DNA from: Pandoraea pnomenusa
GTDB lineage: Bacteria; Pseudomonadota; Gammaproteobacteria; Burkholderiales; Burkholderiaceae
Assembly (NCBI RefSeq): GCF_000767615.3
Contig: NZ_CP009553.3
Span: 496,001-560,000 of the forward strand
Length of the DNA stretch: 64,000 bases
Reading direction: 5' to 3'
In this document: in pieces, positions 8,301 through 16,749 of the stretch
How the letters are laid out: each line of letters begins with the position of its first letter
Numbering within the stretch: the stretch's first letter is position 1
Program-made: the position numbers and the translations under genes
The notes under the pieces: model-generated
Told to the model about the DNA's origin: nothing
The model's input: only the letters and a program-made list of their open reading frames with translations
Databases searched by the model: none

Positions 8301-9224
8301 CTAGCCTGAAATCCTGTCCGTCATGCCGCCCCATCCGACGCGCGCGTCGTCGAGCTGCTTGCCCAGTGCCTCGGTCTCCTGCCGGAGCGCCCGCAGCGCT
8401 TCGTCGAGATGGGCGCCGGACATGCGCGACGCGATCGACGCAATGCTGATCGAGACGAACGCCGGGCCATCGCGTCGAGGTAGCGTCATGCCAATGGCGC
8501 TGACGTCCGCGATCACCGTCTGCAAATTCATGGCGTAACCGTCGTGGCGGGTCTTGGTGACCAGCTCGCGCAAGCGCTCGGGCGAGATGTCGCGATAGCT
8601 CGGCAGATGCATCGCGTTCGCCGCGATCGCCGCTTCGACCGCGCTGTCGGGCAGCGCGGCCAGCAGCGCCATCGCCCCGGCTCCGGCGCCCAGCGCACGC
8701 CGCGCACCGATCCTCAGGCTGTGCGTGCGAATCGGATAGCTGCCCTGCACGTGATCGAAGCACACGGCCTCGTGGCCGCTGCGTACCATCAGAAAAACGG
8801 AATCGCCCGTCTTGTCGGCGAGCCGCCGCAGCGTCGGCTGGCACCGCTCCTTCAGATCGAACGCGGGCGACGCACTCAAGCCGAGCACGTAAGCCATATG
8901 TCCGAGCGTGTAGCGCCGGGATTGCGCGTCGAGTTGCAGCATGTGGCTAAACGATAGGCCCTTGACGATGCGATGTGCCGTAATGCGCTCCAGGCCCAGG
9001 CCCTCGGCAATCTCGTGGAGCCGCAGTCCTTGCGGGCCGCGCATGGCGACGAGGCGCATGACGGCAATGGCGCGCTGAATGCTTTGGGTACCCTCGTTCG
9101 CGCGGCGCGCTACTGGCGCTGTAAGCGCATCGTCGTTCGACAAGTCGTCACCGGGCATTGCCGTTGCATCGAGTCCTTCGATTCCATCGCCGATGTCCTC
9201 GGCATCTCGGGGTGGGAGTGTCAT
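8301..9224 (-). CDS. IclR-family transcriptional regulator
   Basis: A 307-residue regulator. The IclR helix-turn-helix lies at about residues 60-125 (QSIQRAIAVMRLVA, LRLHEIAEGLGLERITAHRIVKGL). The C-terminal effector-binding GAF-like domain follows, with LGLSASPAFDLKERCQPTLRRLADKTGDSVFLMVRSG. The N-terminal 55 residues are an acidic extension. Start 9224 was chosen because GGAAG precedes it and a standard length results; a longer frame reaches 9356. It is embedded between carboxylase genes of the same strand and very similar to the IclR at 29344-30342, so both probably respond to CoA-pathway intermediates and control the island between them. Confidence 0.88.
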   Translation of the reverse strand: MTLPPRDAEDIGDGIEGLDATAMPGDDLSNDDALTAPVARRANEGTQSIQRAIAVMRLVAMRGPQGLRLHEIAEGLGLERITAHRIVKGLSFSHMLQLDAQSRRYTLGHMAYVLGLSASPAFDLKERCQPTLRRLADKTGDSVFLMVRSGHEAVCFDHVQGSYPIRTHSLRIGARRALGAGAGAMALLAALPDSAVEAAIAANAMHLPSYRDISPERLRELVTKTRHDGYAMNLQTVIADVSAIGMTLPRRDGPAFVSISIASIASRMSGAHLDEALRALRQETEALGKQLDDARVGWGGMTDRISG

Positions 9225-9376
9225 GAAAATGGCTTCCGTTCGTGTTTCGTCCTGCACGTCCGCGCCGACCCAATGGGACCGCGTATCGATGGTGGGCAAC
9301 GGTGGGCGTGCGACATAGGGGGCAGGCATTGGCGTGCCGAAGCGCGGGCGCCTCAACGCCTCAGCGCGTCAACGCG

Positions 9377-10165
9377 TCAACGCCCGCGAAACGATGGCGC
9401 GCGCTTCTGTGCGAACGCCTCCCGCCCCTCCTTGCGATCTTCCGTGTCGCGCAGCAATCCCCATAATCGGCGCTCGTGCGCCAGCGCGACGGGCAAGGGC
9501 ATCTCCAGCCCATCGCGCACCGCCTGCTTGATGGCATGCACGGCCAGCGGAGCGGCATTGGCCAGGCGACGTGCGATGCCTGTCGCCGTCTCCATCAGCG
9601 ATTCGGGCGCGACCACGTGGCTCACCAGCCCGATGCGCAACGCGGTTTGCGCATCGATCGCGTCACCGGTGAGCAACATCCACATGGCGTTGGCGTGGCC
9701 GACAAGACGTGGCAGACGCTGCGTTCCGCCCGACCCCGGCATCGACCCAACCTGGACTTCCGGCAATGCGAAGCGGGCCGTCTCGGCCGCGATGCGAATA
9801 TCGCAGGCGAGTCCGATCTCCAACCCGCCCCCATATGCCAGCCCGTTGAACGCGCAGATCACGGGGGTGTCGAAGTCGAGGCCGAGCGTGAGCGATCCCG
9901 CTTCCGCTTCGGCGCCTTCACCGCCGAACACCTGCGCGGCGAACGACGTCGCGGGCGGCGGGGTTCGTCGCAGGTCCGCACCGCTGCTGAATGCGCGGTC
10001 TCCGGCCCCCGTCACGATGACGGCGCGAATCTCCGGTGTGTCGCCGATATGCCGCCACAGTGCCTGGAGCCGCGCGCGCATCGCATAGTCGATGGCGTTG
10101 AGCGACTCGGGCCGGTTCAGGCGCACCGTCGCGATGCCTTCATTCACCACAAATTCGATACTCAT
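9377..10165 (-). CDS. Enoyl-CoA hydratase/isomerase (crotonase family)
   Basis: A crotonase-fold enzyme of 262 residues. Conserved pieces are ATVRLNRPESLNAID, the oxyanion-hole AFSSGADLR, NGLAYGGGLEIGLACDIRIA and LPEVQVGSMPGSGGTQRLPRLVG. The Glu in the ALPEV region and the GGGxE/GSGGTQ loops fit hydratase chemistry on a 2-enoyl-CoA. The ATG at 10165 gives the usual crotonase N-terminus; a GTG at 10192 is also in frame but has poorly spaced ribosome-site bases. The carboxyltransferase gene stops 36 bp upstream, so the two are in one operon. A carboxylase plus hydratase pair is typical of leucine/isovalerate, geranyl-CoA and propionyl-CoA type routes. Confidence 0.86.
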   Translation of the reverse strand: MSIEFVVNEGIATVRLNRPESLNAIDYAMRARLQALWRHIGDTPEIRAVIVTGAGDRAFSSGADLRRTPPPATSFAAQVFGGEGAEAEAGSLTLGLDFDTPVICAFNGLAYGGGLEIGLACDIRIAAETARFALPEVQVGSMPGSGGTQRLPRLVGHANAMWMLLTGDAIDAQTALRIGLVSHVVAPESLMETATGIARRLANAAPLAVHAIKQAVRDGLEMPLPVALAHERRLWGLLRDTEDRKEGREAFAQKRAPSFRGR

Positions 10166-10201
10166 GATGTCGATGTCGCCGAAGTTGCGCACACCCTCGT
10201 C

Positions 10202-11740
10202 TCAAGGGTCGATGCGGTGCTTGAAGCCGGGCGTGCGCGAATCCGCCGCCACGCGCAGCGCGCGCCGGATCGCGTCGCGCGTCTCGCCCGGGTCGATCAC
10301 GTCGTCGATCCAGCCCTGCGCGGCCGCCTCATAGGCGCTCGACTGCTCGTCGAGCTTCGCCATGATTTCGGCCTTGCGCGCCACCGGGTCCGGCGCGGCC
10401 GCGATCTCGCGCCCGTATACGAGTTCCACGCCGGCTTCCGGCCCCATCACGTCGAAGTGGGCGTCCGGCCACGCGGCGAGATAGTCGGGACGCATCGCGC
10501 GCCCGCACATCGCGAGATAGGCCAGGCCGATGGCCTTGCGCGCCACGATGGTGATCTTCGGCACAGAGGCGGCACACACGGTGTTGAGCAGGCGGGCGGC
10601 GAGAGACACCATTCGTTGCTTTTCGATGTCCGGCCCGACGAGGAACCCGGGCGCGTCGCAGATGAACACGAGTGGCACGTGGAACGCGTCGCAGACATCG
10701 ACGAACTTGCGCGCCTTCTGCGCGGTCTTCTCGTCCATCACGCCGCCGCGCGACATTGGGTTCGACGCCACAAAGCCGACAGGCTGTCCGTCGATGCGGC
10801 CAAAGGCAGTGATCAGATTCGGGCCGAAGCGCGGCCGATAGTGAAAGAGGTCGCCGGCGTCGACGATGAGGCTAAGCACACGCTTCATGTCATACGCCTG
10901 GCGCCCGACATCGGGAATCATTGCGCGCAGCTTGTCGCGTCCCTCCTCGGTGTCGAGGGCTGCGGGTCGGGCCTCGGCGACCGGCGGCAACTCGCCGCAA
11001 TGGCTCGGCAAAAACGACAGGAAGGTCCGCAGGCTGCGCAGCGTATCGGCCTCCGTTTCGCCCACGTAGTCCGTCTGACCGGTCACGGACTCGCTCACGT
11101 CGGCGCCGCCGATGGCATCGGTCGTCACCGATTCGCCGGTGCCCACCTTGACGACGAGCGGTCCGGACATGCCCATCACGCCTGTGCCGCGAGCGAGGGC
11201 CGTGAAGTCGGATTGAGCGGCCGTGAACGAGGGACCCCCGAAGGCCGGACCAAGGATTGCCGCGAGCTGTGGAATCTGGCCCGACATCCGGAAATGATCC
11301 GCGAAGCGTGCGCCCATGTTGGCCGCCATCGCCCCGAAACTCTCCTGAACACGCGCCGCGCCTGCCTCCATCAATGCAATGAACGGCTTTCGATGACGCA
11401 GTGCCGCATCGCGAACCCTTGCGATCTTGATCTCGCCCACCCGCCCGCGCGTGCCGCCAAGCACGGTCGCGTCGTCAGCGGCGACATACACGATGCGTCC
11501 GTCGATGGTGCCATGTCCCGTCACGATGCCGTCGGCCGGCGTGCGCTCGCGCAAGGACGCGTGCGCACTGCGTGCATGAACGCCGATTTCGACAAAGCTC
11601 CCGTCATCGAGCAGCAATGCGATCCGCTCGCGCGCGGTCAGCTTGCCTTGTTCGCGAAGCTTGTCGATGGCGGCTTCCGACGTCGCACCCCGGACGGCTT
11701 CGCGGCGGGCTTGAAGTTCGTCGATCTTGCGTTTGTCCAT
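10202..11740 (-). CDS. Acyl-CoA carboxylase carboxyltransferase (beta) subunit
   Basis: A 512-residue biotin-dependent carboxyltransferase with two crotonase-like halves, of the PccB/MmdA/MccB type. The N-terminal half shows REQGKLTARERIALLLDDGSF, ADGIVTGHGTIDGR, and the acyl-CoA pocket SFGAMAANMG. The C-terminal half shows FVDVCDAFHVPLVFICDAPGFLVG and PEAGVELVYGRE. It transfers the carboxyl group from carboxybiotin to an acyl-CoA. Start 11740 has AGGAC eight bases upstream. It heads a minus-strand operon and is divergent from SBP1. Partner subunits would be the biotin carboxylase at 6856 and the BCCP at 13686. The substrate class (propionyl, methylcrotonyl, geranyl) cannot be read reliably from the sequence. 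Confidence 0.88.
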   Translation of the reverse strand: MDKRKIDELQARREAVRGATSEAAIDKLREQGKLTARERIALLLDDGSFVEIGVHARSAHASLRERTPADGIVTGHGTIDGRIVYVAADDATVLGGTRGRVGEIKIARVRDAALRHRKPFIALMEAGAARVQESFGAMAANMGARFADHFRMSGQIPQLAAILGPAFGGPSFTAAQSDFTALARGTGVMGMSGPLVVKVGTGESVTTDAIGGADVSESVTGQTDYVGETEADTLRSLRTFLSFLPSHCGELPPVAEARPAALDTEEGRDKLRAMIPDVGRQAYDMKRVLSLIVDAGDLFHYRPRFGPNLITAFGRIDGQPVGFVASNPMSRGGVMDEKTAQKARKFVDVCDAFHVPLVFICDAPGFLVGPDIEKQRMVSLAARLLNTVCAASVPKITIVARKAIGLAYLAMCGRAMRPDYLAAWPDAHFDVMGPEAGVELVYGREIAAAPDPVARKAEIMAKLDEQSSAYEAAAQGWIDDVIDPGETRDAIRRALRVAADSRTPGFKHRIDP

Positions 11741-11831
11741 GGGCGTCCTGAAGGTGCGATGGACGCGGAGAGCGAAGCTTTCCACTTATCCATATATTGA
11801 AATAAATAATGATTCTATGGTGCGGTGCGTG

Positions 11832-11860
11832 AGCGATCATGCCGTGTCGGTATGATCGCT
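11832..11860. promoter_or_regulatory. 29-bp inverted repeat, candidate operator
   Basis: The two arms AGCGATCAT (11832-11840) and ATGATCGCT (11852-11860) are perfect reverse complements. They are followed inward by a G/T mismatch and a CC/GG pair around GTGTC. It sits in the divergent gap (11741-11996) two bases upstream of the -35 box of the SBP1 promoter and about 90 bp upstream of the carboxyltransferase start. One of the two IclR regulators is the obvious candidate binder, but that is inference. Confidence 0.5.
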
Positions 11861-11862
11861 TA

Positions 11863-11891
11863 TTGACATCGAGAACCATGTTTCCTAGCTT
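11863..11891 (+). promoter_or_regulatory. Sigma-70-like promoter of SBP1
   Basis: TTGACA (11863-11868), a 17-bp spacer, TAGCTT (11886-11891). The leader from here to the ATG at 11997 would be about 100 nt and is AT-rich. Confidence 0.5.
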
Positions 11892-11996
11892 TTATAGCGG
11901 ATATTTCAACAACGTGCCAGAGAAATTGGTGCAATTCGAGGTGGGGTTTTCGATGTTTTGTAATTCCAATATGTGAACATAAATAATGAGGTCGAA

Positions 11997-13598
11997 ATGA
12001 ATCGAATCACGGGAAGGCGCGCGATCGCGCGCGTGGCGTCGGGGTTTCGGGTGGGGGCCGCGGTGGGGGCGGTCGCGCTCGGGGTAATGGGCGTGCTCGG
12101 TGCGGTGGGCGTGTCGGGCAACGCGGCGGCGGCTGAGAAGAGCGCTCCCGCAGTCGATCGCAACACGCTTGTCGTGGCACTTGACAAGGAGATCCAGAGT
12201 CTCGATGCGCTGGTGACGGCCAGCGGCGATTCGCAACGCTATGCGATGTCGATTTTCGACACGCTGTACGGTTTTGACGACAAGGGCAATATCGTGCCGC
12301 GCATGGCGACGAGCTACGCGATGTCGTCCGACGGACTGGCTTACACCTTCAAGCTTCGGCCGAACATCAAGTTCCACAACGGCGATCCCTTTACGTCGGC
12401 GGACGTGAAGTACTCGATCGAGCGCGTGGTGGATCCTGTCACGAAAAGCACGCGGCGCCCGTATTTCGCGCCCGTCATCGAGGGTGTCGACACGCCCGAT
12501 CCCCTCACCGTGCGCATTCGTCTGAAGCAGCCCGACGGCGTCTTCCTCAACAAGATCGCCGGCTTTCTGTTCATCGTGCCGCAGAAATACACGTCGTCGT
12601 TGCCGAACGTCGAGGCGTTTGCCGCGGCACCGATCGGTACCGGCCCGTACCGGGTGAAGGCCAACAAAGTGGGGCAGTACCTCGAGCTGGAGCGCTTCGA
12701 CGACTTTTACGGCGACAAGCCTGCCATCAAGACGCTCGTGTTCAAGTACATTCCCGAGCCGTCGAGTCGTGTCAATGCGATCGTGTCGGGGGAGGTCGAC
12801 ATTGCCGCCATGATCCCGCTGGCCGAAGTGGCGCGGCTCCGACAGGACGCCGCGCTGGACGTCATCACCAACCCGGTGTCTTCGCCGATGCACGTGCGGC
12901 TGTACTCCAATGTGCCGGATTCCCCGCTCGCCAAGCGCGACGTGCGACTGGCGCTGAACTACGCGATCGACGCGAACGCGATCATCAAGGGGGTATTCCA
13001 TGGCGTGGGTGCGCCGATGGGCACATTCATCTCGAAGTACTTTCCGTACGGAGGCGACCCGAGCGTGAAGCCGTATCCGTACGATCCCGCCAAGGCGCGC
13101 GCGTTGCTCAAGCAGGCCGGCTACCCGAACGGCTTCCCCATCAAGCTTTATGACGCGGTAGGCACACCCAAGGAGTTTGCCGAGGCGCTGGCGGCGTATT
13201 GGGGGCAGGTCGGCGTGAAGGTCGACATCAATCGCATCGACTACGCCGCCTGGAGTCGTCTGAACAATACGCACAAGACCGGCCCGATGACGACAACCCA
13301 GTTCACCAACGCGATCTACGACCCCATCCATCCCGTGGCGGGTTCGTTCTCGAAGGATGGGGCGTGGTCCGACTACTACAACCCGGAGGTCGAGGCGCTG
13401 CTCAAGCAGCTTGAAACCACCACCGGGGCGCAGGCGCGTGGCGAACTGTTCCGCAAGATCGGCAAGATCCTGCACGACGACGCGTCCGCCGTGCTTGTGA
13501 CGGAGTTGTTCAACGTCTTCGCGAAGAAGAAATCGCTGACATGGGAGGTGCAGCAAGGCTCGGGCTTCCTGAATTTTCGCAAAGTCGCCTGGCATTGA
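11997..13598 (+). CDS. Peptide/nickel-type ABC solute-binding protein (SBP family 5), copy 1
   Basis: A 533-residue periplasmic binding protein. It has a long Arg-containing n-region, a hydrophobic segment (VGAAVGAVALGVMGVLGAVGV) and an AAA-E cleavage region near residue 40. The mature protein shows family-5 signatures: SLDALVTASGDSQRYAMSIFDTLYGFD, FKLRPNIKFHNGDPFTSADVKYSIERV, and PYPYDPAKARALLKQAGYPNGF. The start at 11997 is set by GAGG six bases upstream. It is plainly paralogous to the protein at 16750-18315 (shared PETKSTRRPYFA-like block, IDYAAWSRLNNTHK, SDYYNPEVE). No permease follows directly, so it probably feeds the ABC system at 20247-24172. Family-5 proteins bind peptides, but also opines, glycosides and other amphipathic solutes. 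Confidence 0.88.
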   Translation: MNRITGRRAIARVASGFRVGAAVGAVALGVMGVLGAVGVSGNAAAAEKSAPAVDRNTLVVALDKEIQSLDALVTASGDSQRYAMSIFDTLYGFDDKGNIVPRMATSYAMSSDGLAYTFKLRPNIKFHNGDPFTSADVKYSIERVVDPVTKSTRRPYFAPVIEGVDTPDPLTVRIRLKQPDGVFLNKIAGFLFIVPQKYTSSLPNVEAFAAAPIGTGPYRVKANKVGQYLELERFDDFYGDKPAIKTLVFKYIPEPSSRVNAIVSGEVDIAAMIPLAEVARLRQDAALDVITNPVSSPMHVRLYSNVPDSPLAKRDVRLALNYAIDANAIIKGVFHGVGAPMGTFISKYFPYGGDPSVKPYPYDPAKARALLKQAGYPNGFPIKLYDAVGTPKEFAEALAAYWGQVGVKVDINRIDYAAWSRLNNTHKTGPMTTTQFTNAIYDPIHPVAGSFSKDGAWSDYYNPEVEALLKQLETTTGAQARGELFRKIGKILHDDASAVLVTELFNVFAKKKSLTWEVQQGSGFLNFRKVAWH

Positions 13599-13604
13599 GG
13601 TGCG

Positions 13605-13646
13605 GCGCCGTCGTGAGTCGTGCATTACGGCACGGCGCGACGGCGC
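13605..13646. repeat. Nested inverted repeat between convergent SBP1 and BCCP genes
   Basis: Outer arms GCGCCGTCG (13605-13613) and CGACGGCGC (13638-13646) are perfect complements. An inner GTGC/GCAC pair could extend a hairpin. It starts 6 bp after the SBP1 stop. No T-tract follows, so it may be a mRNA-end-protecting or pausing structure rather than an intrinsic terminator. Confidence 0.4.
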
Positions 13647-13685
13647 GTGCCCCGCGCGGATAGGCAGGTCGGGGAGTGGGGCGGT

Positions 13686-13907
13686 TCAGGTGTCGAGGCT
13701 CACGGCGTCCTCGCCCTCGCCGATGGGGTCTCCCACGTTGACGTGCACTTTCGTGACACGCCCGGCACGGGGTGCGATCACGGGAATCTCCATCTTCATC
13801 GACTCGACCATCAGGAGCGCCTGGTCCTCGGCGACGGCGTCGCCTTCGGCGACCAGTACCTGGCAGACAGTGCCAGTGATTTCAGAGCGAACGGCGTGGT
13901 TGGGCAT
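13686..13907 (-). CDS. Biotin carboxyl carrier protein (biotinyl domain only)
   Basis: A 73-residue single-domain biotinyl carrier. It contains the biotin-attachment motif ESMKMEI, with the lysine near residue 38, in the usual hammerhead fold order: VRSEITGTVCQVLVAEGDAV, then ALLMVESMKMEI, then VIAPRAGRVTKVHVNVGDPI. The start is well supported by GGAGGAAACC just upstream. It stands alone on the minus strand, convergent with SBP1 and divergent from the FAD dehydrogenase. It is about half the length of fatty-acid AccB, lacking the N-terminal domain. It would complete the split acyl-CoA carboxylase formed with the genes at 6856 and 10202. Confidence 0.9.
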   Translation of the reverse strand: MPNHAVRSEITGTVCQVLVAEGDAVAEDQALLMVESMKMEIPVIAPRAGRVTKVHVNVGDPIGEGEDAVSLDT

Positions 13908-13979
13908 CTCGGTTTCCTCCGGGTCATGACGCGTGGTTCAACAAACGATTTGCAGTCGACAAGTGGGAGTCATCGACAC

Positions 13980-15584
13980 ATGGTTGCTTTCCTGAGTGCT
14001 TCGGAACATCGGGCCGCGTCCGGCGCGGCCTCGCAGTGGCAGGCGGAATACGACGTGATCGTGGTGGGGTACGGTGCCGCCGGCGCGGTGGCGGCCATCG
14101 AGAGCGCCGATGCTGGCGCGCGCGTGCTGCTCATCGAGAAGATGCCAGACCCCGGGGGCATTTCGATCCTGTCGGCGGGGGGTGTGCGTGTTGCCGATGA
14201 CGCCGATGCCGCCTTTCGATACCTTCGCGAAACTTGTGGCGGCCGCACGCCGGATGACGTGCTGCGAGCGCTGGCGCTCGGCATGACCGAAGTCGCCGGC
14301 TACCTGCGCGATCTCGCGCGTGTCGATGGCGCGGTCGTGCGTGTCGAGTCGGCCGTGGGCAACTATCCGTTTCCCGGATGCGATTCGCTGGCCTACGCGG
14401 ACATCGAATCGATTCCCGGCTTTGGCGACCCGGCGGGCTACCTTGCGGCGCGGCCGTTTCGTCCGGGCTGCCTGCTTTTCAGGCTTCTGCTCGACAACGT
14501 CGAGGCGCGTCGTGCCGATGGTCGGATCGACGTGTGGCTTTCCACGCCGGTCGAGCGTCTCGTGCAGGATGCGGGCCGCGAAGTGTGCGGGGTGAGGTTG
14601 CGTCGCGGTGACGACGTGATTTGTGTGCGGGCGCGCCGCGCGGTGGTGCTGGCTTGCGGCGGCTTCGAGGCCGACGAGGACATGAAGCGGCAGTACTTCG
14701 TCTCGACGCCCGTGTTGCCGGGAAGCTTTCGCGGCAACACGGGCGACGGCATCCGCATGGCGCAGGCGGCCGGCGCGGCGCTCTGGCATATGTGGCACCA
14801 CCACGGCCCGTACGGGATCCGGCATCCGGACCCGTCGTACCCGTTCGGCATCTACGCCAAGATCCTGCCGATGTGGACGCCGGAACGGGGGGCGAAGCAA
14901 TTGCCGAAAATGGCGTGGATCATCGTGGATCAACGCGGGCGACGCTACGTCAATGAATATCCCCCCTACATCTCCGACACCGGCGTGCGTCAGTTCGATC
15001 ATTTCGATCCGTGTGCGTATCGACACGACCGGCTGCCGTCGTTTCTGATCTTCGACGAAGCCGGGCGTCGGATGTATCCGATGGGACGCTCGATTACCAA
15101 CGATCGCGACGCCTGGTACGAGTGGAGCGCGGACAACCTCAAGGAGGTCGAGAACGGCTTGCTGATAAAGGCCGACACGCTCGAGGCGCTGGCGACCCGG
15201 CTCGGCATCGATGCGCAGGCGCTGCTGCGCACCGTGCGCGAGTGGAATGCGGGATGCGATGTGGGGCGCGACGCCGCATTCGGCCGGCGTCCGGAGACCA
15301 TGGTGCCGCTGCGCGAGGGGCCGTTCTATGCGGCGTTGCTGTGGCCGGTGGTGATCAATACGCAGGGCGGTCCGGTGCACGACGCGTCGCAGCGCGTGCT
15401 CGATCCGTTCGGCGATCCCATCGAGGGGCTCTTCGCGGCAGGGGAGCTCGGCAGTGCATTCGGCCACATCTACATGGCGGGTGGCAACCTCGCGGAGTGC
15501 ATTGTCGGTGGGCGAATTGCCGGGCGCAACGCGGCGCAAGCGGGCGGTGCGGACCGCCGTGGCGTGGGTGCGTTGCGCGCCTGA
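13980..15584 (+). CDS. FAD-dependent dehydrogenase (fumarate-reductase/KstD-like flavoprotein)
   Basis: A 534-residue flavoprotein of the FAD-binding-2 family. The dinucleotide-binding motif is DVIVVGYGAAGAVAAIESADAGARVLLIEK (Rossmann GxGxxG, with E at the end). The middle shows VVLACGGFEADEDM. The C-terminal FAD motif is GLFAAGELGSAFGHIYMAGGNLAECIVGGRIAG. Relatives include soluble fumarate reductases, 3-ketosteroid-delta1-dehydrogenases and tricarballylate dehydrogenase, so it likely introduces or removes a C=C double bond beside a carbonyl or carboxyl group. Start 13980 was preferred for GGGAG about ten bases upstream; an in-frame ATG at 13926 lacks a ribosome site. It is transcribed toward the SDR gene after a 358-bp gap. 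Confidence 0.84.
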   Translation: MVAFLSASEHRAASGAASQWQAEYDVIVVGYGAAGAVAAIESADAGARVLLIEKMPDPGGISILSAGGVRVADDADAAFRYLRETCGGRTPDDVLRALALGMTEVAGYLRDLARVDGAVVRVESAVGNYPFPGCDSLAYADIESIPGFGDPAGYLAARPFRPGCLLFRLLLDNVEARRADGRIDVWLSTPVERLVQDAGREVCGVRLRRGDDVICVRARRAVVLACGGFEADEDMKRQYFVSTPVLPGSFRGNTGDGIRMAQAAGAALWHMWHHHGPYGIRHPDPSYPFGIYAKILPMWTPERGAKQLPKMAWIIVDQRGRRYVNEYPPYISDTGVRQFDHFDPCAYRHDRLPSFLIFDEAGRRMYPMGRSITNDRDAWYEWSADNLKEVENGLLIKADTLEALATRLGIDAQALLRTVREWNAGCDVGRDAAFGRRPETMVPLREGPFYAALLWPVVINTQGGPVHDASQRVLDPFGDPIEGLFAAGELGSAFGHIYMAGGNLAECIVGGRIAGRNAAQAGGADRRGVGALRA

Positions 15585-15662
15585 TGCGATGGGGGCGCCG
15601 GGCGTCCGGCTGGGCGGACGTCGCGCCGCCTTCGGTGCGTCTCTCATCGATTGTCTTGAGAA

Positions 15663-15680
15663 TGTTCAAATAGTGGAACA
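15663..15680. promoter_or_regulatory. TGTTC-N8-GAACA inverted repeat
   Basis: A symmetric pair TGTTC (15663-15667) and GAACA (15676-15680) in the 15585-15942 intergenic region, about 170 bp upstream of the putative promoter of the SDR operon. It could be a regulator site. No second copy was found in the other island promoters, so support is weak. The remainder of the gap is AT-rich and contains only the promoter listed next. Confidence 0.25.
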
Positions 15681-15850
15681 AATATTGCGCTTGAATCACT
15701 CCGGAATGCAAGCCGGAATGTCGTGATTTGCTAAGCATAAATCCATATAAAGACTGGCTACAGCTTGCGTTATAAAGATAACCGATGATGTATCGATTGA
15801 ACTGAGAGTTATCCCTGATGAATTTCGTTAAAAGTTATTTGTTTCAAATA

Positions 15851-15879
15851 TTGACCATTTGCGGGCGCGTGACTAGACT
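15851..15879 (+). promoter_or_regulatory. Sigma-70-like promoter of the SDR-SBP2-ligase-ABC operon
   Basis: TTGACC (15851-15856), a 17-bp spacer, TAGACT (15874-15879), 63 bp before the SDR start codon. The segment just upstream (15840-15850) is TTTCAAATA-rich. From here the same-strand gene chain runs to the flavin reductase at 29317 with mostly overlapping or short junctions, so this promoter could drive about 13 kb. Confidence 0.5.
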
Positions 15880-15942
15880 GATCTGCATGACGACGACTGC
15901 CGGCACAGATCAGGCAGCGCCATAACCAGGAGACGCAAGCGC

Positions 15943-16716
15943 ATGAGCAATCGCTTCCAGGGAAAGGTGGTCCTGGTGACCGGCGGCGCGCGTGGCATTG
16001 GCTACGCGACGGCTGAACGGTTCGCCGAGGAGGGTGCACGCGTGGCGATCTGCGACATATCGGCGGACGCGGCGCAATCGGCGGCCGACGCGCTGCGGCA
16101 AGACGGCACACGCGAGGCATTCGGCTTCGGTTGCGATGTGACCGACGAGGCGCAGGTGGAATCGCTGGTGGCGCAGGTGCTGGCGCGGTTCGGCGGGCTC
16201 GATGTTCTCGTCAACAACGCGGGTGTCACGCGAGATAACCTGCTGTTCAAGATGTCGGTCGATGACTGGGACCGCGTCATGAACGTTCACTTGCGCGGCA
16301 CCTTCCTGTGTACGCGCGCCGCGCAGCGGCACATGGTCGAGCAACGCAGCGGCAAGATCGTCAATCTCTCTTCCACATCGGCACTCGGCAATCGCGGGCA
16401 GGCGAACTATTCGTCGGCCAAGGCGGGTCTGCAGGCCTTCACTCGCACGGCTGCCATCGAGCTGGGGCCCTTCAACATCAACGTCAATGCGGTGGCGCCG
16501 GGGTTCGTCGACACCGAAATGACGCGTCAGACGGCGGAACGCCGCGGCATCGATCCCGAGGAATACAAGCGGCAGCGCGCCAGGAGCATTCCGCTTGGCC
16601 GCGTCGGTGTTCCGCGCGATATCGCGAACGTGGTGGCCTTCCTTTGCAGCGACGACGCGTCGTTCGTTTCCGGGCAGATCATCTATGTCAAGGGCGGTCC
16701 GGAAACGTTGCGGTAA
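15943..16716 (+). CDS. Short-chain dehydrogenase/reductase (FabG-like)
   Basis: A classical 257-residue SDR. The cofactor motif is VVLVTGGARGIGYATAERF (TGxxxGIG), followed by NNAGV in VLVNNAGVTRDN. The catalytic Ser lies in NLSSTSALGN, and the YxxxK motif in ANYSSAKAGLQAF. VAPGFVDTEMT is the usual C-terminal segment. It would oxidise or reduce a hydroxyacyl/ketoacyl intermediate; in a beta-oxidation cluster that lacks an obvious 3-hydroxyacyl-CoA dehydrogenase, it is the best candidate for that step. CAGGAGACG provides the ribosome site. SBP2 begins 34 bp downstream. Confidence 0.87.
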   Translation: MSNRFQGKVVLVTGGARGIGYATAERFAEEGARVAICDISADAAQSAADALRQDGTREAFGFGCDVTDEAQVESLVAQVLARFGGLDVLVNNAGVTRDNLLFKMSVDDWDRVMNVHLRGTFLCTRAAQRHMVEQRSGKIVNLSSTSALGNRGQANYSSAKAGLQAFTRTAAIELGPFNINVNAVAPGFVDTEMTRQTAERRGIDPEEYKRQRARSIPLGRVGVPRDIANVVAFLCSDDASFVSGQIIYVKGGPETLR

Positions 16717-16749
16717 GGCTTCGTCCGGCGTCTTCCTTCGGAGAATTCA

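Noticed and set aside
9476..11800. A plus-strand frame of 774 codons opposite the carboxyltransferase and hydratase
   Set aside because: Shadow frame; crotonase motifs are on the minus strand.
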